64,000 bases of DNA from NCBI GenBank assembly GCA_021292165.1, contig JAHFWL010000426.1:1-64000 (forward strand), given 5' to 3'. The position numbers and the translations under genes are program-made. Each line of letters begins with the position of its first letter. Within the stretch, counting starts at the first letter, position 1. The notes below the pieces were generated by a model, which was given only the letters and a program-made list of their open reading frames with translations, was not told the origin of the DNA and did not search any database. Shown here piece after piece: positions 31,366-42,358 of this stretch. This DNA comes from Shinisaurus crocodilurus (taxonomy: Eukaryota > Chordata > Lepidosauria > Squamata > Shinisauridae).

Positions 31366-33999
31366 TATATCAATTAAAAAAGAAAGAGAAAAGAAAAAAA
31401 TGAACTTTAAACAGCTTGGTAAAACATTTTAGGCTGCCTTTAAGGGTGGAACTCTTTCAAGGCACCATAAATGCTATGTAATTTTGCAAGAACAACAACA
31501 AAAATCTGTACTACATCTGCATGCAACAATTGTTTGGATTCATTGTACGCTCTCTCTCTCTGTGTGTGTGTGTGTGTGTCTGTGTGTGTGTATAGCAGTA
31601 AAATATTCAGACATCACCCACTGCCTAAGATTTCATCAATCTAAGCAATGTAAAATGAACTTATTGTTTCACACATACACCCCAAATTACAATCACCTCT
31701 GTAGTGCCAATTCCCACCTGTAAAACAGGCACAGCAGGATCTACACCAGACACAGAGGGAAATGGGGAAAGTCTATAAGACTTATTTAAATTATACTGGG
31801 CGATCTTCGGCTGTAAGATGCTGTACATGTACAATGTGGAAATCAGGTTTTAAAGCATTTGAGGACACACCGCTCAGAATGCACCACTGGCACTATGCAT
31901 ATTATTCATACTGAACAGAACATGCAGGTTTTGTGGAGAATCTAGGATTCAATACAGCACCTTCTGAGTTCAATGTAGGTCATGTCCCTGCTTTCTCCTT
32001 AGTAGTGGGCAGCACTCTGTCCCCTTCCCTCCTGCATTCCTGCCAAACATGGTCATTATGCAGGCAAAAAGCCACATGGCTTTATTAAACACCTCTGGGT
32101 TGTATTCACAGCTTGAACATCAATGACAGACGCGTCTTCTGTGACTGGTGATGTGCAGAAGAAGTGTACTCAGTGATTTGGCAGCATTCTTCCTTCACAG
32201 GCACCTTCCCCCTGAAAGTGTTATGCTTCTGTTTCCCTGGGTGTGTTATCGTTCTCCTTTGGTGCCTCCAAATATTTCCCTCATCAACAACGCCTTGGGG
32301 GAAAAAAAAGTTGTGTTTGTAATCAGGATGTGAACTGAAGGGGGTGGTTAAAGATGTACTAAGTCAAAACGGGCGGCAGCCTACCGAAGGAACATTCAGC
32401 AGCAATACAGGTAATGGGAGTTATTATTGGTGCGTGTGTGCGTGAGCAGCAGAGTGCGTGTTCGCATGGGAGATTTAAAATCCTGTCTGTGTGCTAGCAG
32501 AGGCCTGTTATTCCACACACAGATCTTCCAGATCTCAGCTCCCCCCTTTTCGCAGCGTGCACCGTATTGTGAAGATGCCAGCCCAGCCTGCCTATAATCC
32601 AACTTGCTTCCAGCTTCTCCGTTTGCAGATTAATCCATGGAGTCAGGAAACACTCTGTAATACCACAGGTCTAATTCTACCTGTTTATTCACTCAGCAAG
32701 TAAAGTTCTACAGAGTATACATTTCCTAGTTACAGTCCATGTGCAGAGTATAAATGCATAGCAAGCATTACATCCAGTGGAGTAAGTTGAGCTTCACTCC
32801 ACCTCAGCAAAGGCGTTACATTGTTGCAGTGACAGTCCTGCCTCTCTCTAAGATGGCTTCAGACAGAAAACAAGTTAGCATGTCATCAGAACATACAAAC
32901 CATGTGACTAGCTCATAATGCTCCCACGGTCTAGGCATCCCATGCGAAAAACACGAGAACCCAGAAAGACATAATAAACTTGTTTACAGCCATTCTGTTC
33001 TTTCCATGTGTAAACAGTGTGCTACAGTTGGTGAAGTGATACATATCACAACAATCATCTGCTATTTTTTTTTGCCCAGCATTTTAAGAAGGGGTGTAAA
33101 ATGTAGGGCAGGTCCTCAGTGGCTGAAGGAAATCGCCCATGAGGGAACAGAAAGGGTATTTGTATTAAATATTTGGGGGAAGTATTTCAAATACATTGTC
33201 CTGTAGCTACGTACTCTCCCATTCCATACACCACTAAGTCCTAGTAGCACTGATAGCTGTCTAGTTTTTCAGACTTCAGAATTATGCTGCACCGCAGCCT
33301 GTGCTGTGGCCCACATTTACACAGAAAAAAGAACATAAATGCTTCCATGCAGTGCTCAGACTACAGGAGGGGAGAGGGCTTTTGTGTGATTGCTTCCTTA
33401 GTTATTATTTTTGAAGGCTATTCAGGCATGATTGGCCCCCTACCTCTGTTCAAGTCCCTCCACCATGGCTTCCTTGCCTGGATCTCTCCACCATCACTCT
33501 CTTCAGAGAGTTCCAGTGGTCTCAGAATTTTCTCAAAAACTACTCTTTGATTCCCACACTTTTCTAATGGGAGAAACAGGTGTTTAGCTGATCTATAATG
33601 GGAGCATGCTGGGAATGGTAGCTTCTCAAAGGCATCCTGGGAAGGCTTGTTACAGGGTGTCATAAGGCCAGGAAGAAGGAAGAACTGGAGATGAAGGGCA
33701 TGTTCACATGTTTGGCTAAAAACCCTACAGGGTTGACCCTGCCATTGTATATGTTGGACAATGTGTACAGCAGGATCATATGTTGTTGTGAGAGAATCAA
33801 GTACCAAGCATCCTAGGTCCACACATGCATTCATGTCTTCTGGTGGAGTTGAAGTTTGGGGGCACCTGCTGTAACTTCAGAAAGAGTAGTGTTGCATCCC
33901 CTATTTTGCCAGGTGAATATGTTACTTACCTGGAAGTCCCTACCTGGCAGTGTGGCAGTGTACTGCACAATCCTCCACCTTTATGAGGACTCACTAGAC
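31366..33999. other. Unique sequence with a (TC)n(TG)n tract
   Basis: A (TC)n(TG)n tract lies at about 31549-31592. Open frames such as 33418-33834 on the minus strand have no recognisable domain. I see no mobile element. Confidence 0.45.
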
Positions 34000-34137
34000 C
34001 TGCCTTTCCCCCAACCTAGTGCCCTCCAGATGTTTTGGACTACAACTCCCAGGATTCCTGCCCAGTGGTCATGTTGGCTGGGGCTGATGGGAGTTGAAGT
34101 CCAAAACATCTGGAGGGCACCAGGTTGGGGAAGGCTG
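34000..34137. mobile_element. Palindromic hAT-like MITE (hairpin family A) with target duplication
   Basis: Arms 'gccctccagatgttttggac' and 'gtccaaaacatctggagggc' pair perfectly. Flanks CACTAGAC (33992-33999) and CACTTGAC (34138-34145) agree at 7 of 8, which points to hAT-type transposition. Confidence 0.9.
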
Positions 34138-34145
34138 CACTTGAC

Positions 34146-35495
34146 CCAGTGCCTAATGTTGCTAGTTCTTTTTGAGCTGAATAACAAAGGTGGGCACTTC
34201 TGCTTAATTCAGTTTTTTTTACCATGAGGCCCCTGTACAGAGTTCTCATACCTGGAATCCACAGAGTAATCAGGGTTCTGTATTACAGGTCTGGTCTGGG
34301 AATGTCAAGACAGGCATGTTCTTCAGTTAATTTTGTTATGGGGATGCAATAGGAGGGGGGAATTAAACTTGAGGTTTTGGAGCTAAAGTCTGACATTCTG
34401 AGTGCAAGTCCCAAAACATATGGATCTGGGTCTGCAATAAGTTTTCATGAATCCAAAGCCCCAATGGATTTCTTCAGTAAATACTACTTGTGCTAACATC
34501 CCGCTGAATTTCAGATATTCCTAACATTTTCTGACATGGCCAGGGACTTAATGTCCATCCATGCTTTGGATTATTTTGAAGTCTTTCCTATATATCACTA
34601 ACTTCTTATTTATTTTACTGGCTGCCACTTCCCCAGAAAAAGAAACACAGCACATAGCATTCCAGTAATAACCGTTTGAGGCAACAGTGGCCTTCTGATA
34701 AGGGATTCAGTTTTACTACACAAAAAGACAACATTGAGCTGCACCGTAAATTGTTACGTCCATCACTTAGCCACTTAAAAGGTTTTGTTACAAATATCTC
34801 TTTATCTGTGTTCCTAAAGTCCCAATCAATGTAGCAACCGGGCAGTAACAATTAATAGTCACACAGTGAGTACTGTAGACACCACACTGTTATTCATTCT
34901 GTTTGCTGCCTTTAAATTGAGGTACTGTTTTAGCCGGTGTTCCTAAGAGAAAATGTCGTTATGATGACACCCATAAGGTAGAGAACATCAGTGTGAAGAT
35001 TTACAACTAGGATGTTCAAAAAGAGTGGAAGTTTCTTGGCTGAGTGTACATTACTCCTGAGTCCAATCACAGAATAGTAGTTCAATTGCATGAGACAGAA
35101 CTGCCAGAACATTGTTTTTTTTTTTAAAAAAAAATAATAATAATCAGGTGTAAGTACTTTTTGGATATGAGATTTTTTTTAAAAAAAGAGGCAATGGTGG
35201 TGCACAAATTATTCCTTTAATCATGTGAGGCAGGTAAAACATGCATTGCTTGGTACGTTCAATGTCCATTTCATCAGCTCATGTGAGCTCCAGGGCAACA
35301 AACAGTCTGTGCATATGCCCACCAAAGCAGTTGGCTTTGGGTGACTGGTTTGCTGAACGGGCAGGTTATCCATGCCATAGCCCACTAATCACTCCAGGCT
35401 GATGGGGGGGGGGGGCTTTGCAGGGAAAAGGCGTCTGATTAGTAAATTGATGGTGCATTGTAGGGGGAAGGAATCCGGACCAGGTAATTCTGGGT
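34146..35495. other. No recognisable feature
   Basis: Unique sequence with short A/T homopolymers and a G run at 35403-35412. No gene or repeat family recognised. Confidence 0.5.
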
Positions 35496-35503
35496 TTCAG
35501 AAG

Positions 35504-36186
35504 CAGCAGCGGCACAAGATGTCTAGCCACCGGAGGCGGGAGGATTCATGCTGCTGCGTCCACCGCTGCTGCTGCCGCCACCCACCCACCCCCAATATTG
35601 CCTTGTAACCCCGCTCCAGACTGAGAGATGGGGTGGCCGCCCTCTCCAGAGAGCTGCCCAGGCCCGAATGCTGTGCTTTGGCATTGTGAGATGGCCCTGG
35701 AGACTGGCTGTCCCTTGGAGACAGCCCACCTGATCTCTCACGCTGGGAGAGAATGAAAGATCAGGCAGGCAGCCTCTCCAGAGAGCCACATCAGCCATTT
35801 TGTGTGGCTGCCACAGCTCTCCAGAAAGGCCACCCGCACAATCTCTCGCTTTGGGAGAGTCCTCAAAGTGAGAGGTCGTGTGGCCTGCTTCTTCACAGAG
35901 CCCACCCACCCAATCTCTTGCTCTGAAGATTCTCCTTGGAGCAGCTGCCCCCCCCCCATCTCTCTCTCTGGTAGAGTATTTAGAGAAAGATATGGGGGGG
36001 GGACAGCTGTTCTAAGGAGCCCTGCTGGCCACTTGCCTGCTATGGCATTTGCCATAGCAGGTGGGCAGGGTTGGTGCAATGGGAGTACCCATGAGGACCC
36101 TGCTTGTGGGGGGAATGATCTGCTGCCCCTCCCAATCCACTGTCTGAGCAGGAGATCCAGTCTGCCTCGTGGAAGGGCCGGCCCTG
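35504..36186. mobile_element. hAT-like non-autonomous element with internal degenerate repeats
   Basis: Left end CAGCAGCGGCAC, right end (inverted) CAGGGCCGGCCC. Flanks TTCAGAAG (35496-35503) and TTCAGAGG (36187-36194) agree at 7 of 8. The interior carries repeated motifs of the form 'tctccagagagcc' and 'aatctctcgct', spaced irregularly by about 60-110 bp, and a small palindrome 'gctatggcatttgccatagc'. Open frames here follow the repeats and are not credible genes. Confidence 0.75.
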
Positions 36187-36194
36187 TTCAGAGG

Positions 36195-38072
36195 CATCAT
36201 TGCTAATAGTGTGTTATTCTGCACAAGTTATCTGATGCTCCTGGATCCTGTTTGGCAGTATTAAAACGTTGATTCCACACTAGATAGTGCAATACTGTCT
36301 CTGCACCTGACACAGGGAGAAAACACAAACGGCAAAACCAATAAACCTACAATGTAATTAGATCTGCAGGTGAGGTGAAATTGGATGATAAATTAAAAGT
36401 GGGTCCTACTGGAAGTGTCCCCAGTGGGTATTGATCAGCTTCAGGTGATCTAAAAATGACCAGAGGGGGAATTTATTAATTAGACACTGACATCCAATTC
36501 CCTCTCTCCATTCCACACCAGGGCTAGGCTTCTTGTTTACTTGTACCTTGGGCAAAGGCAGCAGGTAAATTTCTTTAACCTTCCTTCTTTGTCTATGTCA
36601 AGGGAGCAGTGAAGTGGAAGCTCAAAGCCTTGGAAAGCTCAGTAGATGCAAGAGGGTAGCCCTTTACCTTTGGCCCCCATAGGGATCATCTAGTTTCCCT
36701 AGCACCCTTCATTCGTAGTGCGGTTAACTGTGTGAACTAAATCCTGCACAATATGCATATTCAGGGGTCTGGGGCAAATGAGCCCACAGTGGTTTCCATA
36801 GTTTAGTTGTCACTGGGGTGGTAAACCTGTATCCAGACTATGCTACTCCAGACTATGCAAGAGGGAGTTGACATGAATGAGTGTTCCAGCATACCAAACT
36901 CAAGAGGAGAAAATGAGATGTCATGGAGAAAGGGTCTAGTCTGTCCTTCTCCCTGGCATGCTAGTTACTATTACAGTAGCCTGGATCCAGAATCCAACCG
37001 CACATTGGGGCCCACACGGTTGGAAGTTCCTCCATACCAAAATGAATAAACAAATAAATACTGTGTTAGATCCAGAATCCTCAATCCACCAGCAAAAGGA
37101 TACTGTTGGCGGAACGGGACTTCTGCATCCGGTCCTCTCCCCTACACCTTTCCACACACACACCCACACACCCATGCCCTCCAACTCTGCTGCAGAGGGT
37201 GTGGAAGGCTGCCGTGGGAGGGGACGACATGGAAGTCCCCTTTCTGCCAATCTGGTTGCACAGCCCAGACACAGGTTGGCCACCTCTGTAAAAACTAAGC
37301 CCAGGTGTTCTGTTAAGAGCAGAAGGAGACAGGTGTCCTCTTCACAATGTATCCCAAGGATCGTTTCCATTATCTGCCATTCAGTCACTCTCTGTGCATA
37401 ACAACAATGCCACTGGCTATATATAGATGGTGAACCATTATTTTGGCATATAGTTTATATAGCATTTTAATGTCTCCACCACACTTAACTCTGGGTTGGA
37501 TTGTGGCCCCTTACTACAGTCCTATGGATACTTAGGCTGCTTAACTTCCATTGGCTTCCATTTAACCAGTCTAACAGTGTGCAGGATTGTATTCCATGAT
37601 TCTTGCCACCAAGTTTGATGAAAGATAAAGTCATCCCTCCACCCCCGCTTGCTTCCATTAAATATAAAACCAACAAAACATCATGAAGCTTTTCCTAAGA
37701 TTTATCTTTGATGTCTAGTTAGCCATAGGGCCTGGTGGTTTCCCTAGGTGATTTATGTATCTTTTCACAGGTCCTTAAAGTTAATCTGTTCCCTTTAGCT
37801 GTCAGCAACCTGAAGCAGGGGTGAAAAGTATGAACAATTGAAAAGTGCTAAAACTCTCAAAGCTTTATGAAACTACCAGTACTGCTGACCAAAAATATAC
37901 AAAGATATGAGTGGTCCATGGGTACAAACAAGTGCACACTAACACCACCTTCCTTCAAGTAAGACTGGAAGACAAATTATACAATTATTATGAACAACTG
38001 GTTTGTATGTCTTTACATTGTTTTTGATGTTTGATTCTTTTTAGGTTTTGGTTTATGCGTTTCCAGATTCTA
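36195..38072. other. Unique sequence, possible conserved non-coding DNA at its start
   Basis: About 36240-36500 is AT-balanced unique DNA with several TAATTA-like sites ('gtaattagatct', 'tattaattagacac'). The rest has no recognisable feature. The AC-like tract at 37140-37165 is short. Confidence 0.4.
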
Positions 38073-38480
38073 GGGATGTGCACCAATTCAGAGGCTGTCT
38101 GATTCAAGTTGGGGCCACATCTGAAGCGAGATTCAGAAATCTAAAGCTTCATGCCTCCCACTGACTATCATTAGAAATCAATGAATGACTATACATTTTT
38201 TTTTTTTTAACTTTGCAGCAGAATTGGATGAGGGTTGTTGCCATAGTAGACCCTTCTGAAGGGATGAAGCCTCCCAAATTTCAGACAAATATTTGCAGGG
38301 TTTCTTTGTGCTCAGCTCCTTTGAATTTATTTTTTATAAAAAGCGGGGGCTGGGGTTGGGAGAAGAGAAAGTGTCTAGAACTTTTTTTTTTAGTGTTTTG
38401 CAGAACTGGATGAAAGTTGCAGGTATATGTGCCCCTTCTGTGGGGATAAAGCCTGAGAAATTTCAGATGTATAGGTCAAA
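38073..38480. mobile_element. Possible DNA-transposon remnant, TAGGGATGTG start
   Basis: The start TAGGGATGTGCACC resembles the ends at 22510 and 55745. Internal text repeats itself: 'gcagaattggatgagggttg' and 'gcagaactggatgaaagttg' lie about 180 bp apart, each followed by 'gg-ataaagcc' or 'gggatgaagcc'. No opposite end was found. Confidence 0.35.
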
Positions 38481-38510
38481 GGAAGTGTTCAAGGGGAGTC
38501 TTTACACATT

Positions 38511-38519
38511 ATTATTATT

Positions 38520-38561
<42 letters not shown>

Positions 38562-38580
38562 TATTATTATTATTATTATT
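38511..38580. repeat. (ATT)n/(AAT)n microsatellite at an L2 tail
   Basis: (ATT)n switches to (AAT)n and back to (ATT)n, making a perfect inverted trinucleotide array at the 3' end of the antisense L2. Confidence 0.93.
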
Positions 38581-38581
38581 T

Positions 38582-39788
38582 ATCGCCCATCTGGCCAGCA
38601 ACCGGCCACCCTGGGCGATGTACACAGAATAAAAGCAATAAAATACATTTAAACAATATAAAAATTTTAAAATCTTAACCCACCCCATATTCCCGCCTGA
38701 ACAACCAGGTTTTTAATGAGCGACGGAAGCTCATCAGAGAGGGGGCATGGCGGAGGTCACTCGGGAGAGAGTTCCACAGTACGGGGGCTGCCACAGAAAA
38801 GGCCCTCTTCCTCGTCCCCACCAGTCTAGCTGCTCTGGCTGAAGGGACAACGAGAAGGCCATCCGTGGCAGATCTTGTTGAGCGGCCCACTTGGTGCTGC
38901 TGGAGACGCTCCTTGAGATAGACTGGACCGGAGCCGTATAGGGTTTTAAAGGTCAAAACCAACACCTTGAATTCGGCTCGGCAAGCAACTGGTAGCCAGT
39001 GCAAATCCTTCAGCACTGGCGTGATGTGATCCCGCCGGCGGCTGCCTTTAACCAGGCGAGCCGCCGCGTTCTGTACCAGCTGTAGCTTCCGAACCGTCTT
39101 CAAGGGTAACCCCACGTAGAGCGCATTACAGTAGTCTAGACGAGAGGAGACCAAGGCATGAACCACTGATGGGAGCAGGTGATTAGGAAGGTAGGGGCGC
39201 AGCTGCCGTATCAGATGGAGTTGATACAGCGCTGCCCGGCTCACAGCTGCCACCTGAGCCTCCATGGACAGCTGGGAGTCTAAAATGACCCCCAAGCTGC
39301 GGACCTGGTCCTTCAGGGGTAGATGTACCCCATTCAGCACCAGGTCAACATCCCCTAACCTCCCCTTGTCCCCCACCAGCAGTACCTCGTTCTTGTCGGG
39401 GTTCAGCTTCAGCATGTTCCTTCCCATCCAGCCAGTCACTGCCTCCAGGCACTTGGACAGGGTCTCAACGGCCAACCTCGGTGAGGACTTGAAACAGAGG
39501 TAGAGCTGCGTGTCATCCGCATATTGATGACACTGCACCCCAAACCTCCTGATGATAGCTCCCAGCGGCTTGAGGTAGATGTTGAATAACATCGGGGAGA
39601 GGATGGAACCCTGCGGCACTCCACAAGTGAACGGCCGAGGGTCCGAAGCCTCCTCCCCGAGAACTACCCTCTGGTACCCTCTGGTACCTTCCAGAGAGGA
39701 AGGACCGGAACCACTGCAATACAGTGCCTCCCAAGCCCAACCCCTCCAGGCGGTCCAGGAGGATACCGTGGTCAACGGTATGCCCTAA
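38582..39788 (-). mobile_element. L2 LINE, 5'-truncated, with reverse transcriptase remnant
   Basis: A 1.2-kb antisense L2. The 3' UTR ends 'cgcccatctggccagcaacc' (plus-strand text) beside a trinucleotide array. The coding part covers the reverse transcriptase palm and the C-terminal region. The element is cut off upstream near 39788. It resembles the short L2 tail at 2911 and is the best-kept L2 in the window, with about 1.1 kb still open. Confidence 0.92.
38675..39788 (-). pseudogene. L2 reverse transcriptase, C-terminal part, frameshifted
   Basis: Reading 39775 to 38675 on the minus strand gives 'CGVPQGSILSPMLFNIYL' and 'QYADDTQLYL' (the YADD catalytic motif), then 'SRLDYCNALYVGLPL', 'LKDLHWLPV' and 'RAFSVAAPVLWNSLPSDLR', all hallmarks of the L2 clade. 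Upstream of the palm the frame changes: 'GLGGTVLQWFRSFLSGRYQ' is in another frame. The cause is visible at about 39668-39690, where CCTCTGGTAC is present twice in tandem. A 10-bp duplication therefore breaks an otherwise open frame. The protein would have copied its RNA at the nicked target; here it lacks endonuclease and the N-terminal part of the reverse transcriptase. Confidence 0.92.
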
Positions 39789-40194
39789 AACACAACATGG
39801 AGAGGAATTATCTTTGTACTTGGTCTTCGCTCACGCCCCCCCAGACCAAGGGTAACACTGATCTGGGAGCAATCTTTCACTGATGTCAGCCGGAGTAAAC
39901 AGTTCACATAATAGGCAATCTCAGCTGCTAAGACCAGAAATTCTGCCTTCAACATTATTCTTCTTCCCATGTCCTCTCAACCAAAATTCTACTTTAGCAA
40001 AAGAGCTAAGGCTCTCCCACATGAGAGCAAAGGGGTACATACACACCAACACAAAACCTTTAATGGTGAGCTATTCCTCAAACAAGGAATCTTTCACTGT
40101 AGTATAATTTACCTTATAGGGTTTGTGGTACACACTAGTAGTATTACAACACTGTATTTCTAATGAAACTTGGGGGGTGGGGGGACAGTTAGGG
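39789..40194. other. No recognisable feature
   Basis: Unique sequence beyond the L2 truncation point. No coding domain or repeat. Confidence 0.45.
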
Positions 40195-40312
40195 CAAAAT
40201 CTTATGCATATTTAGGCAGAACAAAGCCCTACAACTCCCAGAATTCCTGGGGAATTCTGGGAGTTGTAGGACTTTTTCTATCTAAACATGCATAGGATTG
40301 CACTCTTAGCCA
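40195..40312. mobile_element. Palindromic MITE (hairpin family B)
   Basis: 'agccctacaactcccagaat' and 'attctgggagttgtagga' face each other, framed by 'atcttatgcatatttag' and 'taaacatgcataggattgca'. This short copy lacks the 'ccagccatgctggctgg' loop seen at 41688. Confidence 0.8.
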
Positions 40313-40841
40313 ATGAAGGGAACATTCAGGCTAGATGTAAGAGCCCACCTACCCGAGAAACTGAAAATGGCTTCTAATTTCCTTTGACCTTTATCAAACT
40401 ATTCTGGGAACTGTCGTTCTGTGAAGGTACTACAGAATTCTGTTCAAGGCCCCTCTCCTTTCATAGAGCCATGGCCTAGCTGAGGTCTTGCAGGAGGAGG
40501 TCAACAAATGGGGTTTGGGAACAGTCCTGTTAGGTGAGAGGGCAGGAGTATTACTGCAGGCTCAAGCACCGGTAGGTGTTTGTTCCATTTGCACAATCTG
40601 CCTGTTCAAAGTGACTGATGCCAACATTATCAGGCATTCTGAAGGCAAACAAAAACTATCCCATTAAAGTGAGCAATCTGTTCGGAGGGAGGAAATGGCA
40701 GGTAATTTTCTCAGAGTCAAGGTGACAACCAGCACACCCTTCTTTGACCAGCGGTCTCTTGCCCAGGGACTGGTCATCCATGCAAGCATCTGCGGTAGGT
40801 GGACACAACTCAAGGGGCACCAGGCTATAACTGTCTTCCAC

Positions 40842-40870
40842 TTAACACACACACACACACACACACACAC
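40842..40870. repeat. (AC)n microsatellite
   Basis: A pure AC run of about 14 units. Confidence 0.95.
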
Positions 40871-41004
40871 TGCTTTCTTTTGGTATACATGCCCAGTCAT
40901 GCAGCTAGGGCTGAAATCCACCCCCCCCCCCCGCCAAAAGACCAGCCAGAGAGCAGGAGCAGCAAAGAAGCCCAGCAACAGGAGCATGCTGAGTCCCACT
41001 GGGG

Positions 41005-41133
41005 CAGTGTTCTCCAACCGTGGGTCCCCAGATGCTTTTGGCCTACAACTCCCAGCTTTTGGCCTACGCTGGCTGGGGCGTGCTGGGAGTTGTAGGCCAA
41101 AAGCATCTGGGGACCCAAGGTTGGAGAACACTG
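41005..41133. mobile_element. Palindromic hAT-like MITE (hairpin family A) with target duplication
   Basis: CAGTGTTCTCCAACC and GGTTGGAGAACACTG are exact inverted ends, and 'gatgcttttggcctacaact' pairs with its complement. Flanks CACTGGGG (40997-41004) and CACTGAGG (41134-41141) agree at 7 of 8. Confidence 0.93.
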
Positions 41134-41174
41134 CACTGAGGCTACACTGGTTGCCGCAGCATCATTTCCTCCAT

Positions 41175-41180
41175 ATATAT

Positions 41181-41229
<49 letters not shown>
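41175..41229. repeat. (AT)n microsatellite with ATAC units
   Basis: An ATAT/ATAC run of about 55 bp that can form a cruciform. Confidence 0.93.
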
Positions 41230-41230
<1 letters not shown>

Positions 41231-41283
41231 CACTGGGGGTGGGGTGTGTGCAGCAGGCCAGATGTATATGGTCACAGATGCTC

Positions 41284-41284
41284 A

Positions 41285-41324
<40 letters not shown>
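41284..41324. repeat. (ATT)n microsatellite
   Basis: A pure ATT run of about 13 units. Confidence 0.95.
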
Positions 41325-41326
<2 letters not shown>

Positions 41327-41687
41327 AACATGTACTATCTCTTTCTAAAACAAAATGGAGCTTATTCCCAAGTAAATGCGTTTAGCACAAGAGCAGCAGA
41401 AGCAAACTCCATTTTATTCCTGTAAAGGGGCAATAATTTGATTTGAGTGACTTTAAAATGCAAAAGTGCCCATGCTAAGAGGGTTCCCCGCCCCCCATCA
41501 GGGTTGGCAACAGTTTTTTTTTTTTTTTTAAACTTTAATATATCAGGAATGTAGAAGCAATTGTAAAGGCACAGGATAGCAGTGTGGGGAGGGGGGAGGA
41601 GAAGAGAAATAATGCATTCTTCACAACTGAAGTAAGACACATGGCTGTCTAAGCCCACCATCACCACCACCAATAAGACCATTTAGG

Positions 41688-41822
41688 GTGCAATCCTCTG
41701 CATGTATAGACAGAAAAAAAGTCCTACAACTCTCAGCATTCCCTGGCCAGCCATGCTGGCTGGGGCATGCCAGGAGTTGTAGGATGCTTTTTCTGTCTAA
41801 ACATGCAGAGGATTGCGCCCCA
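41688..41822. mobile_element. Palindromic MITE (hairpin family B), plus a duplicated half
   Basis: 'gggtgcaatcctctgcatgt' and 'acatgcagaggattgcgccc' close the hairpin. 'agtcctacaactctcagcat' and 'gccaggagttgtagga' are inside. A separate right arm follows at about 41823-41870 ('ctgtctaaacatacagcgga', 'ttgcatcctaag'). Confidence 0.85.
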
Positions 41823-42020
41823 AGACTTTTTTTTTTCTGTCTAAACATACAGCGGATTGCATCCTAAGGGCCTAAAATGACCCAGCTGCACCACTGCACA
41901 TGCCCAAACAAGGGAGTGGGTGGGCAAGGAGCCTGCACCTTCATTTAGTCCACATCACCTATTTTTGCTGCAAATCATGGTGAAGACAACAATATCTGGA
42001 GAGGAGGCAGCAGGCAACTA

Positions 42021-42273
42021 CAGTCATGGCCTTGGATTGAGAGCATAATTCGTTCCGGAAACGTGCTTGTAATCCAAAACACTCTTATATCAAAACGAAA
42101 TCCCCCCCAAAAAAAATTTGTACAGAGATTTTTAATTTAAGCCGTACTACAGTACTTGTATTGCAAGACGTCGCTTGTATATCAAGTAAAAAATAAATAA
42201 ATAAATATTTAAAAATTTGCTTGTCTTGCAAAACACTCTCAAACCAAGTTACTCTCAAACCAAGGTATTACTG
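42021..42273. mobile_element. Tigger/mariner-like MITE, copy 4 (best preserved)
   Basis: TA at 42019-42020 and 42274-42275 flanks ends CAGTCATGGCCTTGGATTG and CCAAGGTATTACTG. The interior reads 'gcataattcgttccggaaac', 'cttatatcaaaacgaaa' and 'gtattgcaagacgtcgct', matching copies 2 and 3. No transposase. Confidence 0.92.
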
Positions 42274-42319
42274 TATAGCATATGGAAGCTGTTGGATATA
42301 CAGGGGCATCCTTTGGCCC

Positions 42320-42358
42320 CTTCCTTCCTTCCTTCCTTCCTTCCTTCCTTCCTTCCTT
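42320..42358. repeat. (CCTT)n microsatellite
   Basis: A pure CCTT run of about 9 units, 45 bp beyond the Tigger-like element. Confidence 0.95.

Noticed and set aside
33418..33834. 138-codon minus-strand frame
   Set aside because: No domain, and its start and length are compatible with chance in unique DNA.
36173..36188. GGGCCGGCCC as a stand-alone restriction-like palindrome or regulatory site
   Set aside because: It is the right terminus of the hAT-like element at 35504-36186.
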